NCBI GenBank assembly: GCA_964371745.1
Contig: CAYJNS010000001.1
Span: 1-55,246, forward strand
Length of the DNA stretch: 55,246 nucleotides
Reading direction: 5' to 3'
Origin: CAKOSP01 sp964371745
GTDB taxonomy: Bacteria > Bacillota_I > Bacilli_A > RF39 > UBA660
Position numbers and translations under genes: made by a program. The first letter of the stretch is position 1. Every line of letters begins with the position of its first letter. A model generated the notes under the pieces. The model made no database searches. It was given only the letters and a program-made list of their open reading frames with translations, and was not told where the DNA came from. Of this stretch, positions 33,245 through 42,313 are shown one piece after another.

Positions 33245-34840
33245 TTAGTTTATTGTATATGGATCATCCCAAGTTCCAGTGCCTGTGAATGCAGTTGTGT
33301 TTTTTAATGATAAAACTGGTCGTACTCCATAAGGAAAGTAATTAGAAGTGGCAGTTATTTGACCGCTTGTTTGTATAAAAAACGTAGTACTAGAACTTAC
33401 ATAAGAATAAGGGGAAATTGTCCAAAATGCATTTCCAGTATATAAATAATATTTTGTATTTGATGTATTAAATAAACCTCCAGCAAAAGCAACTTCATCT
33501 ACTGTTGTTAGTGTAACTGGATTAGTTAAAACGCCATTACCGTGTATTATATCATCAACAGTATATGAATCAATAATTCTTGAACACGTTAGCATTGGAG
33601 TTTTATTTTCTGTATTGAGTCTACCATATGCACCATAATATATATGTGATCCTGTTGTGCTATATACTGATTTATCGTTACAATATATTGTATCAGCAAC
33701 ATCATTTGATTTACCAGCGGCAATAATATTTGTGTTATACCAAGTATCAATGACATTTTTTATGGTGCTATTTATATTTTCTGCATCATATGTGTAACCT
33801 ACATATTTTGCATTGTTGTATATTGTATTAAATGCTGTTGAAGAGTGTATTTGCGTTCCAGCTCCTGCCATTACTGTTTTTGTTGTATTATTTGGTTCTG
33901 TCGTTCCACTATATATTAGTCTTACGCTTCCATCACCATTTATTCTGATAATTCTCCAATAAAATCCTGCCCAATAAACCCAGTTATTATCAACTGCTCC
34001 TCGAAAATAAAAACTTTTACCGTAATTATCAAAACTCATATACATGCCTTCATTTGTTGTTGCCACAGCATTAAAATTAGGTGTAGCTTTATTTATTATT
34101 TTATAAAACCCTTCATTATTATCTATTATTTGATCAGCTAATGAATTTTCAGCATATACGTAATTAATAGTTGATACTAATTTATCTTGACCTAATACTA
34201 ATGATGCATCTAATGTTTTCCCTTCATTTAATGTTTGATCATTTGGTAAATTTACAAATGTTATTTTAACTTTCCAATCTTGAGTAGTACCTGTTGAAGT
34301 ACTTGTTGTTGTTATATTATAATCTTCATATATTGGTATTATGCCATTAAAGTTAGTAATATCAAAACCAGTAATTTTAGAACCTGAATAAGAATCTGTT
34401 ATAGTGGTATATTCAAAACCTTTAAGGGCTGTTATTTCTTTTGCGCTAGGATTTGTTATAGTAAGCATTAACTCTGGGGTATCTTCATTTTGTGAATACT
34501 CAAATGTATTTGAATCTATTTGTAAATATACATTATAATCAAGTGTGGCACTACCTGTTTCGCTAGAGGCTACTAAGTGTGCTGTGGATGTTGTTTCATC
34601 GCTTAATGAACCAGTATTTTCGTTAAAATTATCATATATTGCATAAAGATTAATTGGATCACCTTCAGTAAAAGTAGCATTTTCAGATACTTCTGAAACT
34701 ATATCTAAATCAGTATTAGAAAAACCTCCAATACCCGCGAGGAAGAAGGCATAACCAACTCCAATTATAAGTGTAAGTGATAGTACTACACCAATTATAA
34801 TTATTAAAACTTTATGTTTAGATTCTTTTATTGTATTCAT
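33245..34840 (-). CDS. TasA/SipW-substrate-like surface protein with 'GVRP' C-domain
   Basis: The 531-residue product has an N-terminal membrane segment ending GVGYAFFLAGIGG, then the shared module: NTDLDIVSEV, ATFTEGDPINLYA, LMLTITNPSA and NEGKTLDASLVLG. The C-terminal half starts at NNEGFYKIINKATPN; it has FYFRGAVDNNWVYWAGFYWR and RIIRINGDGSVRLIYSG, and ends with PYGVRPVLSLKN and TGTGTWDDPYTIN. This second module recurs in many gut Bacillota surface proteins; its function is unknown. The gene lies 14 bases after its paralogue at 34855 and is surely co-transcribed. No wall-sorting signal is seen. Confidence 0.75.
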   Translation of the reverse strand: MNTIKESKHKVLIIIIGVVLSLTLIIGVGYAFFLAGIGGFSNTDLDIVSEVSENATFTEGDPINLYAIYDNFNENTGSLSDETTSTAHLVASSETGSATLDYNVYLQIDSNTFEYSQNEDTPELMLTITNPSAKEITALKGFEYTTITDSYSGSKITGFDITNFNGIIPIYEDYNITTTSTSTGTTQDWKVKITFVNLPNDQTLNEGKTLDASLVLGQDKLVSTINYVYAENSLADQIIDNNEGFYKIINKATPNFNAVATTNEGMYMSFDNYGKSFYFRGAVDNNWVYWAGFYWRIIRINGDGSVRLIYSGTTEPNNTTKTVMAGAGTQIHSSTAFNTIYNNAKYVGYTYDAENINSTIKNVIDTWYNTNIIAAGKSNDVADTIYCNDKSVYSTTGSHIYYGAYGRLNTENKTPMLTCSRIIDSYTVDDIIHGNGVLTNPVTLTTVDEVAFAGGLFNTSNTKYYLYTGNAFWTISPYSYVSSSTTFFIQTSGQITATSNYFPYGVRPVLSLKNTTAFTGTGTWDDPYTIN

Positions 34841-34854
34841 TTCTTACCTTCTTT

Positions 34855-36483
34855 CTAATTAGTGTGTACAAAATATGGATTATTCCATGTACCATTTCCA
34901 CTTGTAAGTGTATCACCTTTTAAATTTATTACTGGTCTTAATCCTTGTTCTACATAAGCTCCTCCGGAATACATTAAATAATGAGTCATCATATCAAGTG
35001 CTGAAGCACTCCAGTCTCCGTTCCCCACTATGTAATAAGTGTAATTTGATGAACTAGTTCCATTTCGAAGCATAGGAGTTATTGTGAAATAATTTAAATT
35101 TGTATGTAAATAAAATTTATTATTAGTTGTAGAAAGTTTACCTCCGGCCATATGCATTTCGTCATAACTTATCATTCCTATAGGATATGTTAGAGTTCCA
35201 GTTCCGTTAATTGTATCGTTTACTGTTAATTTACCAGTTTCATTTTCACAAGTTAATATTGGTTGGTTAGTGTACATTCTATCAACAGCAATTCTTTCTA
35301 AAACCCACCCTGAATTATTGTCGTTTACCGCAGGTCTATTATCTAAACAGAATATTGAATCTTGTAAATAGTTTTCATAATCTATTAATTTTGTATCCCA
35401 ACTCGCATAAGTATCAATTCCTTGATAAAAATTATCGTTAACTACGCTTGTAAAATCAGCTTTTGTACTAACATAAACTCCAAAATCAGTTGAAGCAGTT
35501 CCTATTTGTGTATCGTTTCCTGTTTTAACAACGGATTGAGATTCAGTTGGAGGTATAACTCCGCTATAAATCATTCTAACTGAGTTATCACCATTAACTC
35601 TTATTATTCTCCAGTAGTATCCAGCAAACTCTACCCAGTTATTATCAACCGCACCTCTAAAGTAATAACTTGTTCCGTAATCATCAGGTGCCGCAAACAT
35701 ACCTTCATTTGTAGTGGCTACTACAGCAAAATTAGGAGTGGCTTTTGCTACAATTTCATCTATTCCCCCATTATTAGTAAGAATAGTAGATGCTATTTGA
35801 GAAGTAGTTAAACCTAAGTCTAGTTTATCTTCTCCTAATATTAAGTTTGCTTCAATTGTTTTGCCTTGATTATCTATTTGATTTGCATCTAAATTAACAA
35901 ATGTTAATTTTATAGTCCACTCTTGAGTAGTACCAGTAGTAGTGCTTGTTGTAGATATATTATAATCTTCTTTTACTGCGATAAGTCCAGAAAAGTTAGT
36001 TATATCAAAACCTGTTATAGTTTCTCCAGTATAAGCATCAGTTACAGTTTTATGAGTATGTTCTCTTATCCATGTAACTTCATTACCATCTGGATCTATT
36101 ACTGTAAGAAGAAGTTCTGGTGTATCTTCGTTTTGTGTATATTCAAAAGTATTTGCAGTTATATCTACATAGACCTGATAATCAAGTGTAGCTGTTCCTG
36201 TATCAGTAGACGCTATTAAGTAAGCGCTTGAAATAGTTTCTTCAGTAATAGACCCTGCATATTCATGAAAATTTTCATTATCAGCATATAAAGAAATAGG
36301 GTCTCCACTTTTAAATGATGCTTTTTCAGCAACTTTAGAAACAACTTCTAAATCAGTGTTAGAAAAAGGTCCAATACCTTGAACAAAGAAAGCATAACCT
36401 ATGCCAAATAACAGAGCAACCGCTAAAAAGATACTTACAGTTATTATTAATATTTTATTTTTAGAATTTATTAAGTTTTTCAA
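34855..36483 (-). CDS. TasA/SipW-substrate-like surface protein with 'GVRP'-type C-domain (TTG start)
   Basis: Paralogue of the 33245 gene. After the membrane segment (ending GIGYAFFVQGIGPF) come NTDLEVVSKV, ASFKSGDPISLYA, ELLLTVIDPDG and the linker to YYFRGAVDNNWVEFAGYYWR and RIIRVNGDNSVRMIYSG. It ends QGLRPVINLKGDT and GNGTWNNPYFV. I start at TTG 36483, which has AGGTGAG seven bases upstream; the longer TTG start at 36531 has no ribosome site. It heads the leftward pair and is divergent from the four-gene rightward set. Confidence 0.75.
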   Translation of the reverse strand: MKNLINSKNKILIITVSIFLAVALLFGIGYAFFVQGIGPFSNTDLEVVSKVAEKASFKSGDPISLYADNENFHEYAGSITEETISSAYLIASTDTGTATLDYQVYVDITANTFEYTQNEDTPELLLTVIDPDGNEVTWIREHTHKTVTDAYTGETITGFDITNFSGLIAVKEDYNISTTSTTTGTTQEWTIKLTFVNLDANQIDNQGKTIEANLILGEDKLDLGLTTSQIASTILTNNGGIDEIVAKATPNFAVVATTNEGMFAAPDDYGTSYYFRGAVDNNWVEFAGYYWRIIRVNGDNSVRMIYSGVIPPTESQSVVKTGNDTQIGTASTDFGVYVSTKADFTSVVNDNFYQGIDTYASWDTKLIDYENYLQDSIFCLDNRPAVNDNNSGWVLERIAVDRMYTNQPILTCENETGKLTVNDTINGTGTLTYPIGMISYDEMHMAGGKLSTTNNKFYLHTNLNYFTITPMLRNGTSSSNYTYYIVGNGDWSASALDMMTHYLMYSGGAYVEQGLRPVINLKGDTLTSGNGTWNNPYFVHTN

Positions 36484-36502
36484 AATATTCTCACCTAGTA
36501 TA

Positions 36503-36531
36503 AGTTTATCAATTTTTACAACTTTTTTCAA
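36503..36531 (-). promoter_or_regulatory. Leftward promoter for the 34855/33245 surface genes
   Basis: Minus strand TTGAAA (36526-36531), 17 bases, TAAACT (36503-36508). It lies back to back with a rightward promoter of the same make-up. The predicted transcript start falls close to the AGGTGAG ribosome site, so the leader would be very short. Confidence 0.4.
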
Positions 36532-36538
36532 TAAATAA

Positions 36539-36567
36539 TTGATAAAAATGTTTTTTTTTGTTAAACT
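36539..36567 (+). promoter_or_regulatory. Rightward promoter for the 36589-43834 surface operon
   Basis: TTGATA (36539-36544), 17 bases, TAAACT (36562-36567). Seven bases separate its -35 from the opposing -35 box, so one regulator could control both directions. Confidence 0.45.
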
Positions 36568-36588
36568 ATTTATAAGAGGATAAAAGTT

Positions 36589-38610
36589 ATGTTAGAAAAA
36601 TTTAAAGCAAATAAAAAAAGAAATATTCTTTTAATAATTATATTTTTGTTAATAGTTACATTATCAATTACTTTTGCTTACTATATTACAGGTGTTGGAG
36701 GTAGAGCAGAAACTGAAATAAAAGGTGATACCTTTTTAGCGGAGCAACTAGAGTTTACTTCGGGAACTCCAATAAGTATTGTTTCAAGCGATGATAACTT
36801 TAATCCAACAACTGGTTCTTTATCAGGTACTACAACAGCAACTGTTACACTACATCCTGGTGATGATACTGCATTAATGTCTAGAGGTTATGCTGCATAC
36901 TTTGAAATAACTAATAATGAATATGTTTATACAACAGTTGAAGAAACTCCGGAAATGGTTTTAACAATACTTGATCCAGAGGGTAATGAAGTAACAGATA
37001 TTCCTGGTCTTGAGCATGTAAGTGTATTTGATTTTAAAACAAATACTAATATAACAGGCTTTGATATAACGACTGTTACTGGTAAATATTTTGTTGGTTA
37101 TGATATGTTAGTATTAAATGATTTAGAAAATAGTGTATCTGAAACTTGGGATATAACTATAACATTTGTTAATTTAGATTCAGTACAAAACTCTAATGCA
37201 CAAAGGACCCTTAATTCTAAATTTACGTTTAATGAATATTATGACTTTACTGGTAATTATCAAACATTTACAGCTCCATATACTGGAACTTATAACATTG
37301 AACTTTGGGGAGCTCAAGGTGGAAAACACTTATTTAATGCATTAGATGAAGCTGGATCTGATAACTTTTTTGGAGCATACACTAGTGGCAATATAAACTT
37401 GTTGAAAGGAGATACAGTATACTTGTATGTCGGAGGTAAGGGCGCTGATGCTGTTGTTGGACAGATGGTTTCGGGCGGATATAATGGTGGAGGTCAAGGT
37501 AGTCATGACTTTGGTGATGATGAAGCTGCTGGAGGTGGTGGAGGAGCTACTGATATACGATATTTTACTAATTCTAATCTAGAGTTAGAAGATTTATATT
37601 GGAATTCAGAATTAGGTTTAAATAGCAGAATAATGGTCGCTGCTGGAGCGGGAGGAAGCTCAAGGATACCCGCTAACTTTACTTCCTACGGTGGAGGACT
37701 ATTAGGATATTCTTCAACAGCAAATAAAACTTCACAAACAAACGGATATGAATTTGGTTTGGGACAAAATGCTACATCTGGATGCCCTGGTTCTCAAGGA
37801 TGTGGAGGCGGAGGCGGAGGCTATTATGGTGGATTTTTGACATCTTTATCATCATATAATGGTGGAGGAAGTGGTTCATCTTTCATATCAGGTCATACAG
37901 GATCAGTTGCTATAACAAGTGAAAGTGATCAAAGTGCTAAATCTATACTGCAAGATACAGAAAACTTTCCAGTTAGATATATAGAAGTTGGAAGCAATGG
38001 TAATAGTACAAATGGTTATGGAGGATATAATCAAATAGTTGAATTGCAAGCCTATTTATCAGATGGTACAAACGTTGCATTAAATAAGTCTGTAGAGGGA
38101 AACGTGATAAGCGTTAGTGGAGATAGTAAACCTTTAGAAATGATTACAAATGGCGATATAACTTTAAGCAATTTTTCAAGACATGGGCAGATAATAAATG
38201 TAGATTTGGAGGACGAATATCATCTTGATGAAATTAAGTTGTGGAGATATTTTGATGGAAGGACATATTATGAAACATATGTAAAAGTATATAATGAAGA
38301 TAAAACTAAAAGTAAGTTTTTACATCATTATGAAATAGATGGAACATATGCTGAAACAAGTGATGGTAAAAGTATGAGTTTAGATTCAATTAATACAAAT
38401 TTATGTGTTACGGGAAATATGCATAATGCATGTTCAGTACATTATTCTAATAAAGTATTTACAGATACTAAAATGATAGATGGATCAGGTTATTTGTGGA
38501 CACATACTAAAGAAAGTCAAGAAAATATGAAAACACCGCTAGGATCATATTATGATATAGGTGAGGGTCACAGTGGTAATGGAGCTGCTAAAATAACACA
38601 TATTCCATAG
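36589..38610 (+). CDS. Surface protein: TasA-like module, glycine-rich (ALK/LTK-type) domain with discoidin-like insertion
   Basis: 673 residues. A membrane segment (about 13-33, ending ITFAYYITG) is followed by the TasA-like module (RAETEIKGD, LEFTSGTPISI, MVLTILDPEG), to about residue 215. The glycine-rich domain begins YTGTYNIELWGAQGG, with YNGGGQG, GGGGGATDIR near residue 318, SRIMVAAGAGGSS and CGGGGGGYYGG, then FISGHTGSVAI. These blocks match the bacterial glycine-rich family related to the ALK/LTK receptor domain. Residues about 462-600 are an F5/8 type C (discoidin)-like insertion (IINVDLEDEYHLDEIKLWRY), after which CSVHYSNKVFTDTKMIDG and HSGNGAAKIT complete the domain. It is first of four tandem genes. 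Confidence 0.78.
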   Translation: MLEKFKANKKRNILLIIIFLLIVTLSITFAYYITGVGGRAETEIKGDTFLAEQLEFTSGTPISIVSSDDNFNPTTGSLSGTTTATVTLHPGDDTALMSRGYAAYFEITNNEYVYTTVEETPEMVLTILDPEGNEVTDIPGLEHVSVFDFKTNTNITGFDITTVTGKYFVGYDMLVLNDLENSVSETWDITITFVNLDSVQNSNAQRTLNSKFTFNEYYDFTGNYQTFTAPYTGTYNIELWGAQGGKHLFNALDEAGSDNFFGAYTSGNINLLKGDTVYLYVGGKGADAVVGQMVSGGYNGGGQGSHDFGDDEAAGGGGGATDIRYFTNSNLELEDLYWNSELGLNSRIMVAAGAGGSSRIPANFTSYGGGLLGYSSTANKTSQTNGYEFGLGQNATSGCPGSQGCGGGGGGYYGGFLTSLSSYNGGGSGSSFISGHTGSVAITSESDQSAKSILQDTENFPVRYIEVGSNGNSTNGYGGYNQIVELQAYLSDGTNVALNKSVEGNVISVSGDSKPLEMITNGDITLSNFSRHGQIINVDLEDEYHLDEIKLWRYFDGRTYYETYVKVYNEDKTKSKFLHHYEIDGTYAETSDGKSMSLDSINTNLCVTGNMHNACSVHYSNKVFTDTKMIDGSGYLWTHTKESQENMKTPLGSYYDIGEGHSGNGAAKITHIP

Positions 38611-38622
38611 GAAGGTTTTAAA

Positions 38623-40257
38623 ATGGATTTGAAAAAGAAAAATATTATAATTATAATTGCTTGCTCTTTAGCGTTAATTATCATAGGTGTTTCCTATGCC
38701 TTTTTTGCTATTAATGGTGGAAATAAAGCTGAAACTGATGTGGATGCAACAAGTGATTATAGTTCTAGTTTAAATTTTATTGAGGGAGAGCCTATAAGTT
38801 TATTAATGAATATAGATAATTTTAGTCAAGATCATGGTAGTTTAACAGATGAAACTAATCCTAAAGTTTTTTTAAGAAGTGAAGATGATGGAGTACTAAG
38901 AAGTATTGATTATCAAGTGTATTTTTATATTGAAAAAAACACATTTATTTATACAACTGATACAAAAGAACCAGAAATAATTTTAGAAATAACAAATCCA
39001 GAAGGAAATAAAGTGACAAGTTTAACTGGTTTAGAATATAAAACGGTTACCGATTATAAAACTAATACAGAAATTAGTGGCTTTGATATTACAACTGAAG
39101 AAGGTTATATTAATATATCTGAAAGTTATAATATATCATCAACATCAGCATCAACAGGTACAACACAAGATTGGATTTTTAAGGTAACGTTAATAAATTT
39201 AAATAGTGTTCAAACTGCTAATGAAGGAAGAGAATTTAAATCTAATATAATGATTGGTGAAATAGATTATGATTTTTGTGAAAATGAACATGAATTTATT
39301 TTTGAATATACTGGTGCAGAACAGACTTTAACTGTTCCGGAAACTTGTATGTACAAAGTAGAATTATGGGGAGCACAAGGTGGGAGCGATGGTATAAATA
39401 TTGGCGGTTATGGAGCATATGTTCAAGGAAATATTGTTTTAACTGAAACAGAAAATATATATATTCAAGTAGGACAACAAGGTAAATTAGCTACTGTTGA
39501 TAATGATGCAAACTCTGGAGGCTATAATGGTGGTGGAATTAGTGGTTTATCAGATAGTACACCTCCAAATAATGGAGGAGGAGGAGGTGCTACAGATTTA
39601 AGAATTAGTTCTGGAGCATGGAATAATGCTTTAAGTTTAAGAAGCCGTATAATGGTTGCTGGAGCGGGATCTGGAATTTCAAATTGGTATATTAGAATAC
39701 CAAATGCATCGCCTGCTGGTGGACTTATAGGGTATGCTGGACAATTTATGAGATCTAGTGGAAATTATACATATACAAATGCTATTGGCGGAACCCAAAT
39801 TGCTGGTGGTAATAGAGCTATTGGTGGTTCATGGTCTATTGCGTCTACAAATGGTGGTTTTGGATACGGAGGAAGAGCGCAATCAAGTTATGGTAGTGGT
39901 GGTGGATCCGGCTATTATGGTGGTGGAGGTGGTGAAGCAAACAGTGCTGTTGTTGGTTCTGGAGCTGGCGGTTCATCATACATATCAGGTCATACGGGTT
40001 CTGTAGCAATTACTAGTGAATCTAGCACTACTCCAAAATCAGGATGTACAACTGGAACAAGTAATAATGATTGTTCAGTGCATTATTCAAATAAGGTGTT
40101 TGCTGACACAATTATGATAGATGGAAATGGTTATTCTTGGTCAAATGTAAAAGAAAATCAAGTACAAATGCCTAATCCAGATGGTACACTGAATCCTATA
40201 GGTGTAGGTCATAGTGGAAATGGATATGCTAAAATAACCTCTATAAATTTAAAATAA
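38623..40257 (+). CDS. Surface protein: TasA-like module and uninterrupted glycine-rich domain
   Basis: 544 residues. The membrane segment (to VSYAFFAING) and TasA-like module (KAETDVDATS, LNFIEGEPISL, IILEITNPEG) resemble the neighbours. The glycine-rich domain starts CMYKVELWGAQGG and has GGGGGATDLR, SRIMVAGAGSG, GSGGGSGYYGGGGG, SGHTGSVAITSES. In contrast to the genes on each side, CSVHYSNKVFADTIMIDGNG follows within about 20 residues, with no discoidin-like insert. It ends IGVGHSGNGYAKIT. Start is 13 bases after the previous stop, with GGAAGGT. Confidence 0.78.
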   Translation: MDLKKKNIIIIIACSLALIIIGVSYAFFAINGGNKAETDVDATSDYSSSLNFIEGEPISLLMNIDNFSQDHGSLTDETNPKVFLRSEDDGVLRSIDYQVYFYIEKNTFIYTTDTKEPEIILEITNPEGNKVTSLTGLEYKTVTDYKTNTEISGFDITTEEGYINISESYNISSTSASTGTTQDWIFKVTLINLNSVQTANEGREFKSNIMIGEIDYDFCENEHEFIFEYTGAEQTLTVPETCMYKVELWGAQGGSDGINIGGYGAYVQGNIVLTETENIYIQVGQQGKLATVDNDANSGGYNGGGISGLSDSTPPNNGGGGGATDLRISSGAWNNALSLRSRIMVAGAGSGISNWYIRIPNASPAGGLIGYAGQFMRSSGNYTYTNAIGGTQIAGGNRAIGGSWSIASTNGGFGYGGRAQSSYGSGGGSGYYGGGGGEANSAVVGSGAGGSSYISGHTGSVAITSESSTTPKSGCTTGTSNNDCSVHYSNKVFADTIMIDGNGYSWSNVKENQVQMPNPDGTLNPIGVGHSGNGYAKITSINLK

Positions 40258-40272
40258 AGAAAGGTAAGTATA

Positions 40273-42300
40273 ATGGATAAAGTAAAAAAGAAAAATATAA
40301 TTATTATAGTAATTGCATCACTAATTTTAATATCTAGTGGTATTACTTTTGCTTACCTTATAACTGGTGTAGGCGGCAATGCAGAAACTGACGTAGATGT
40401 TGCAAGTGGTGAAAATGAAAGGTTATCTTTTATACCAGGTGAGCCGCTAAATATAATATCTAATGTAGATAATTTTAGTTTTGAAGATGGTTCTTTAAGT
40501 GATACTACAACTTCAAAAGTAAAATTAGTTAGTGAAGTAGAAGGAGAAACTACTACTCATACATATAATGTATATTTTTCTATAGATGCTAATGAGTTTA
40601 TATATACAACTCCAGAAAAGACACCTGAAATAATATTAAATATAATAGATCCAACAGGTAATGAAATTAAAGATATAACTAATTTTAATTATGTAACAAC
40701 TACTGATAGAATTACTGGAGAAACTATAAAAGGTTTTGATGTAACAGAATTTAATAGTATAATAGATATAGCTCAAGATTATGTAATAAGTACTGATTCA
40801 GTTTTAGAAGGAGTTACTCATGAATGGATTTTTAAATTAACTTATGTAAATTTAGCTACTTCTCAGCTTGATAATGAAGGTAAAGTATTTAATGGTAATG
40901 TTATAATGCAAAATGAAGATAAGAATGTATTTGAGTTTGATTATACAGGTAGTGAACAAGTATTTACTGCCCTTAATACAGGAACTTATAAAGTAGAGTT
41001 ATGGGGAGCTCAGGGCGGAAATAATGATAGTAGATTAGGTGGTAGAGGAGCTTATACAAGTGGGTTAATAGAACTTAATCAAGGAGATACTTTTTTTGTA
41101 CAAGTAGGTGGACAAGGAAGTGTAGCTAATTCAACATATGCAGAAAATTCAATTGGTTATAATGGTGGTGGAGCCGGAGTTCCTTATACTGGACAAATTA
41201 ATGGTACTGGAGGAGGAGGAGCTACTGATATTAGGTTAACAAGCGGAGAATGGAATAATTTTGAATCTTTAAGCAGCAGAATAATGGTAGCTGGAGCAGG
41301 AGCGGGTCTTGCTAACTGGATGAATCCAGTATCTAATGCGGCTCCAGGTGGTGGTTTGATTGGTAACCCAGGAAAACAGTATCAATCAGGTTCTTTATAT
41401 TATAGAAATTCAACAGGTGGGACACAAGTTTCTGGTGGAGTTGAAGGTTATGGAGCTTACGGAGGATATCCAGGTGTATTTGGCATAGGTGGAAACCCAC
41501 AGTCTGGTCATGGATCAGGCGGAGGAGGAGGCTATTATGGAGGAGGAGGAGGAGGCTATAACGGTGGAGTTGTAGGCTCTGGTGCAGGTGGATCATCATT
41601 CATATCAGGGCATACAGGATCAGTTGCTATAGCTAGTGAAATTGATCAAAGTCCAATTGAATTATATCCTTTAGATTTTAATATAAGATTTATAGAAGTT
41701 AGAAGTAATGGTAATAGCGTTGATGGAACTAATAACTATGATCATACTGTAGAAATTCAAGCTTTATTAGAAAATGGAGATAATGTTGCATTAAACAAAA
41801 CAATTATTGGAGAAAATACAATGAGTCAATACCCATTAACAAATATTACAGATGGTATTACTGATACGTTTAATTATGGGGTTCATGGAAATGTTATTAC
41901 GGTTGATTTAGAACAAGAATATCAATTAAGTGAAGTGAAATTATGGAGATATTATAATGATTCAAGAACTTATTATGAAACCTATGTAAAAGTATATAAT
42001 GAAGATAAAACTAAAAGTGTATATTTACATAATTATGAAACAGATGGAACATATGCAGAAACCTCAAGTGGAAAGACAATGTCTTTTAATAGTTGTAATA
42101 CTGGAACTATTTATAATGAATGCTCAGTACATTACTCAAACAAAGTATTTACTGATACTAAAATGATAGATGGAGCAGGTTATTTATGGACACATGTAAA
42201 AGGTGATCAGGAAGAGATGCCAAACCCTACTGGAGAATTAAATGCAATAGGTGTAGGTCATAGTGGAAATGGATATGCTAAGATAACATATATACCTTAG
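40273..42300 (+). CDS. Surface protein: TasA-like module, glycine-rich domain with discoidin-like insertion
   Basis: 675 residues, closest in layout to the 36589 gene. Membrane segment ends ITFAYLITG; module blocks are NAETDVDVAS, LSFIPGEPLNI, IILNIIDPTG. The glycine-rich domain has TYKVELWGAQGG, GGGGATDIRL, SRIMVAGAGAG, GGGGGYYGGGGGGYNGG and FISGHTGSVAIASE. Residues about 471-605 are the discoidin-like insert (VITVDLEQEYQLSEVKLWRY), then CSVHYSNKVFTDTKMIDG and IGVGHSGNGYAKIT close the domain. AAAGGTAAG precedes the ATG, 15 bases after the previous stop. Confidence 0.78.
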   Translation: MDKVKKKNIIIIVIASLILISSGITFAYLITGVGGNAETDVDVASGENERLSFIPGEPLNIISNVDNFSFEDGSLSDTTTSKVKLVSEVEGETTTHTYNVYFSIDANEFIYTTPEKTPEIILNIIDPTGNEIKDITNFNYVTTTDRITGETIKGFDVTEFNSIIDIAQDYVISTDSVLEGVTHEWIFKLTYVNLATSQLDNEGKVFNGNVIMQNEDKNVFEFDYTGSEQVFTALNTGTYKVELWGAQGGNNDSRLGGRGAYTSGLIELNQGDTFFVQVGGQGSVANSTYAENSIGYNGGGAGVPYTGQINGTGGGGATDIRLTSGEWNNFESLSSRIMVAGAGAGLANWMNPVSNAAPGGGLIGNPGKQYQSGSLYYRNSTGGTQVSGGVEGYGAYGGYPGVFGIGGNPQSGHGSGGGGGYYGGGGGGYNGGVVGSGAGGSSFISGHTGSVAIASEIDQSPIELYPLDFNIRFIEVRSNGNSVDGTNNYDHTVEIQALLENGDNVALNKTIIGENTMSQYPLTNITDGITDTFNYGVHGNVITVDLEQEYQLSEVKLWRYYNDSRTYYETYVKVYNEDKTKSVYLHNYETDGTYAETSSGKTMSFNSCNTGTIYNECSVHYSNKVFTDTKMIDGAGYLWTHVKGDQEEMPNPTGELNAIGVGHSGNGYAKITYIP

Positions 42301-42313
42301 GAAAGGAATTATT

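Noticed and set aside
41333..41599. Leftward open frame opposite the glycine-rich domain
   Set aside because: It mirrors GGN codons on the other strand; there is no ribosome site and no family.
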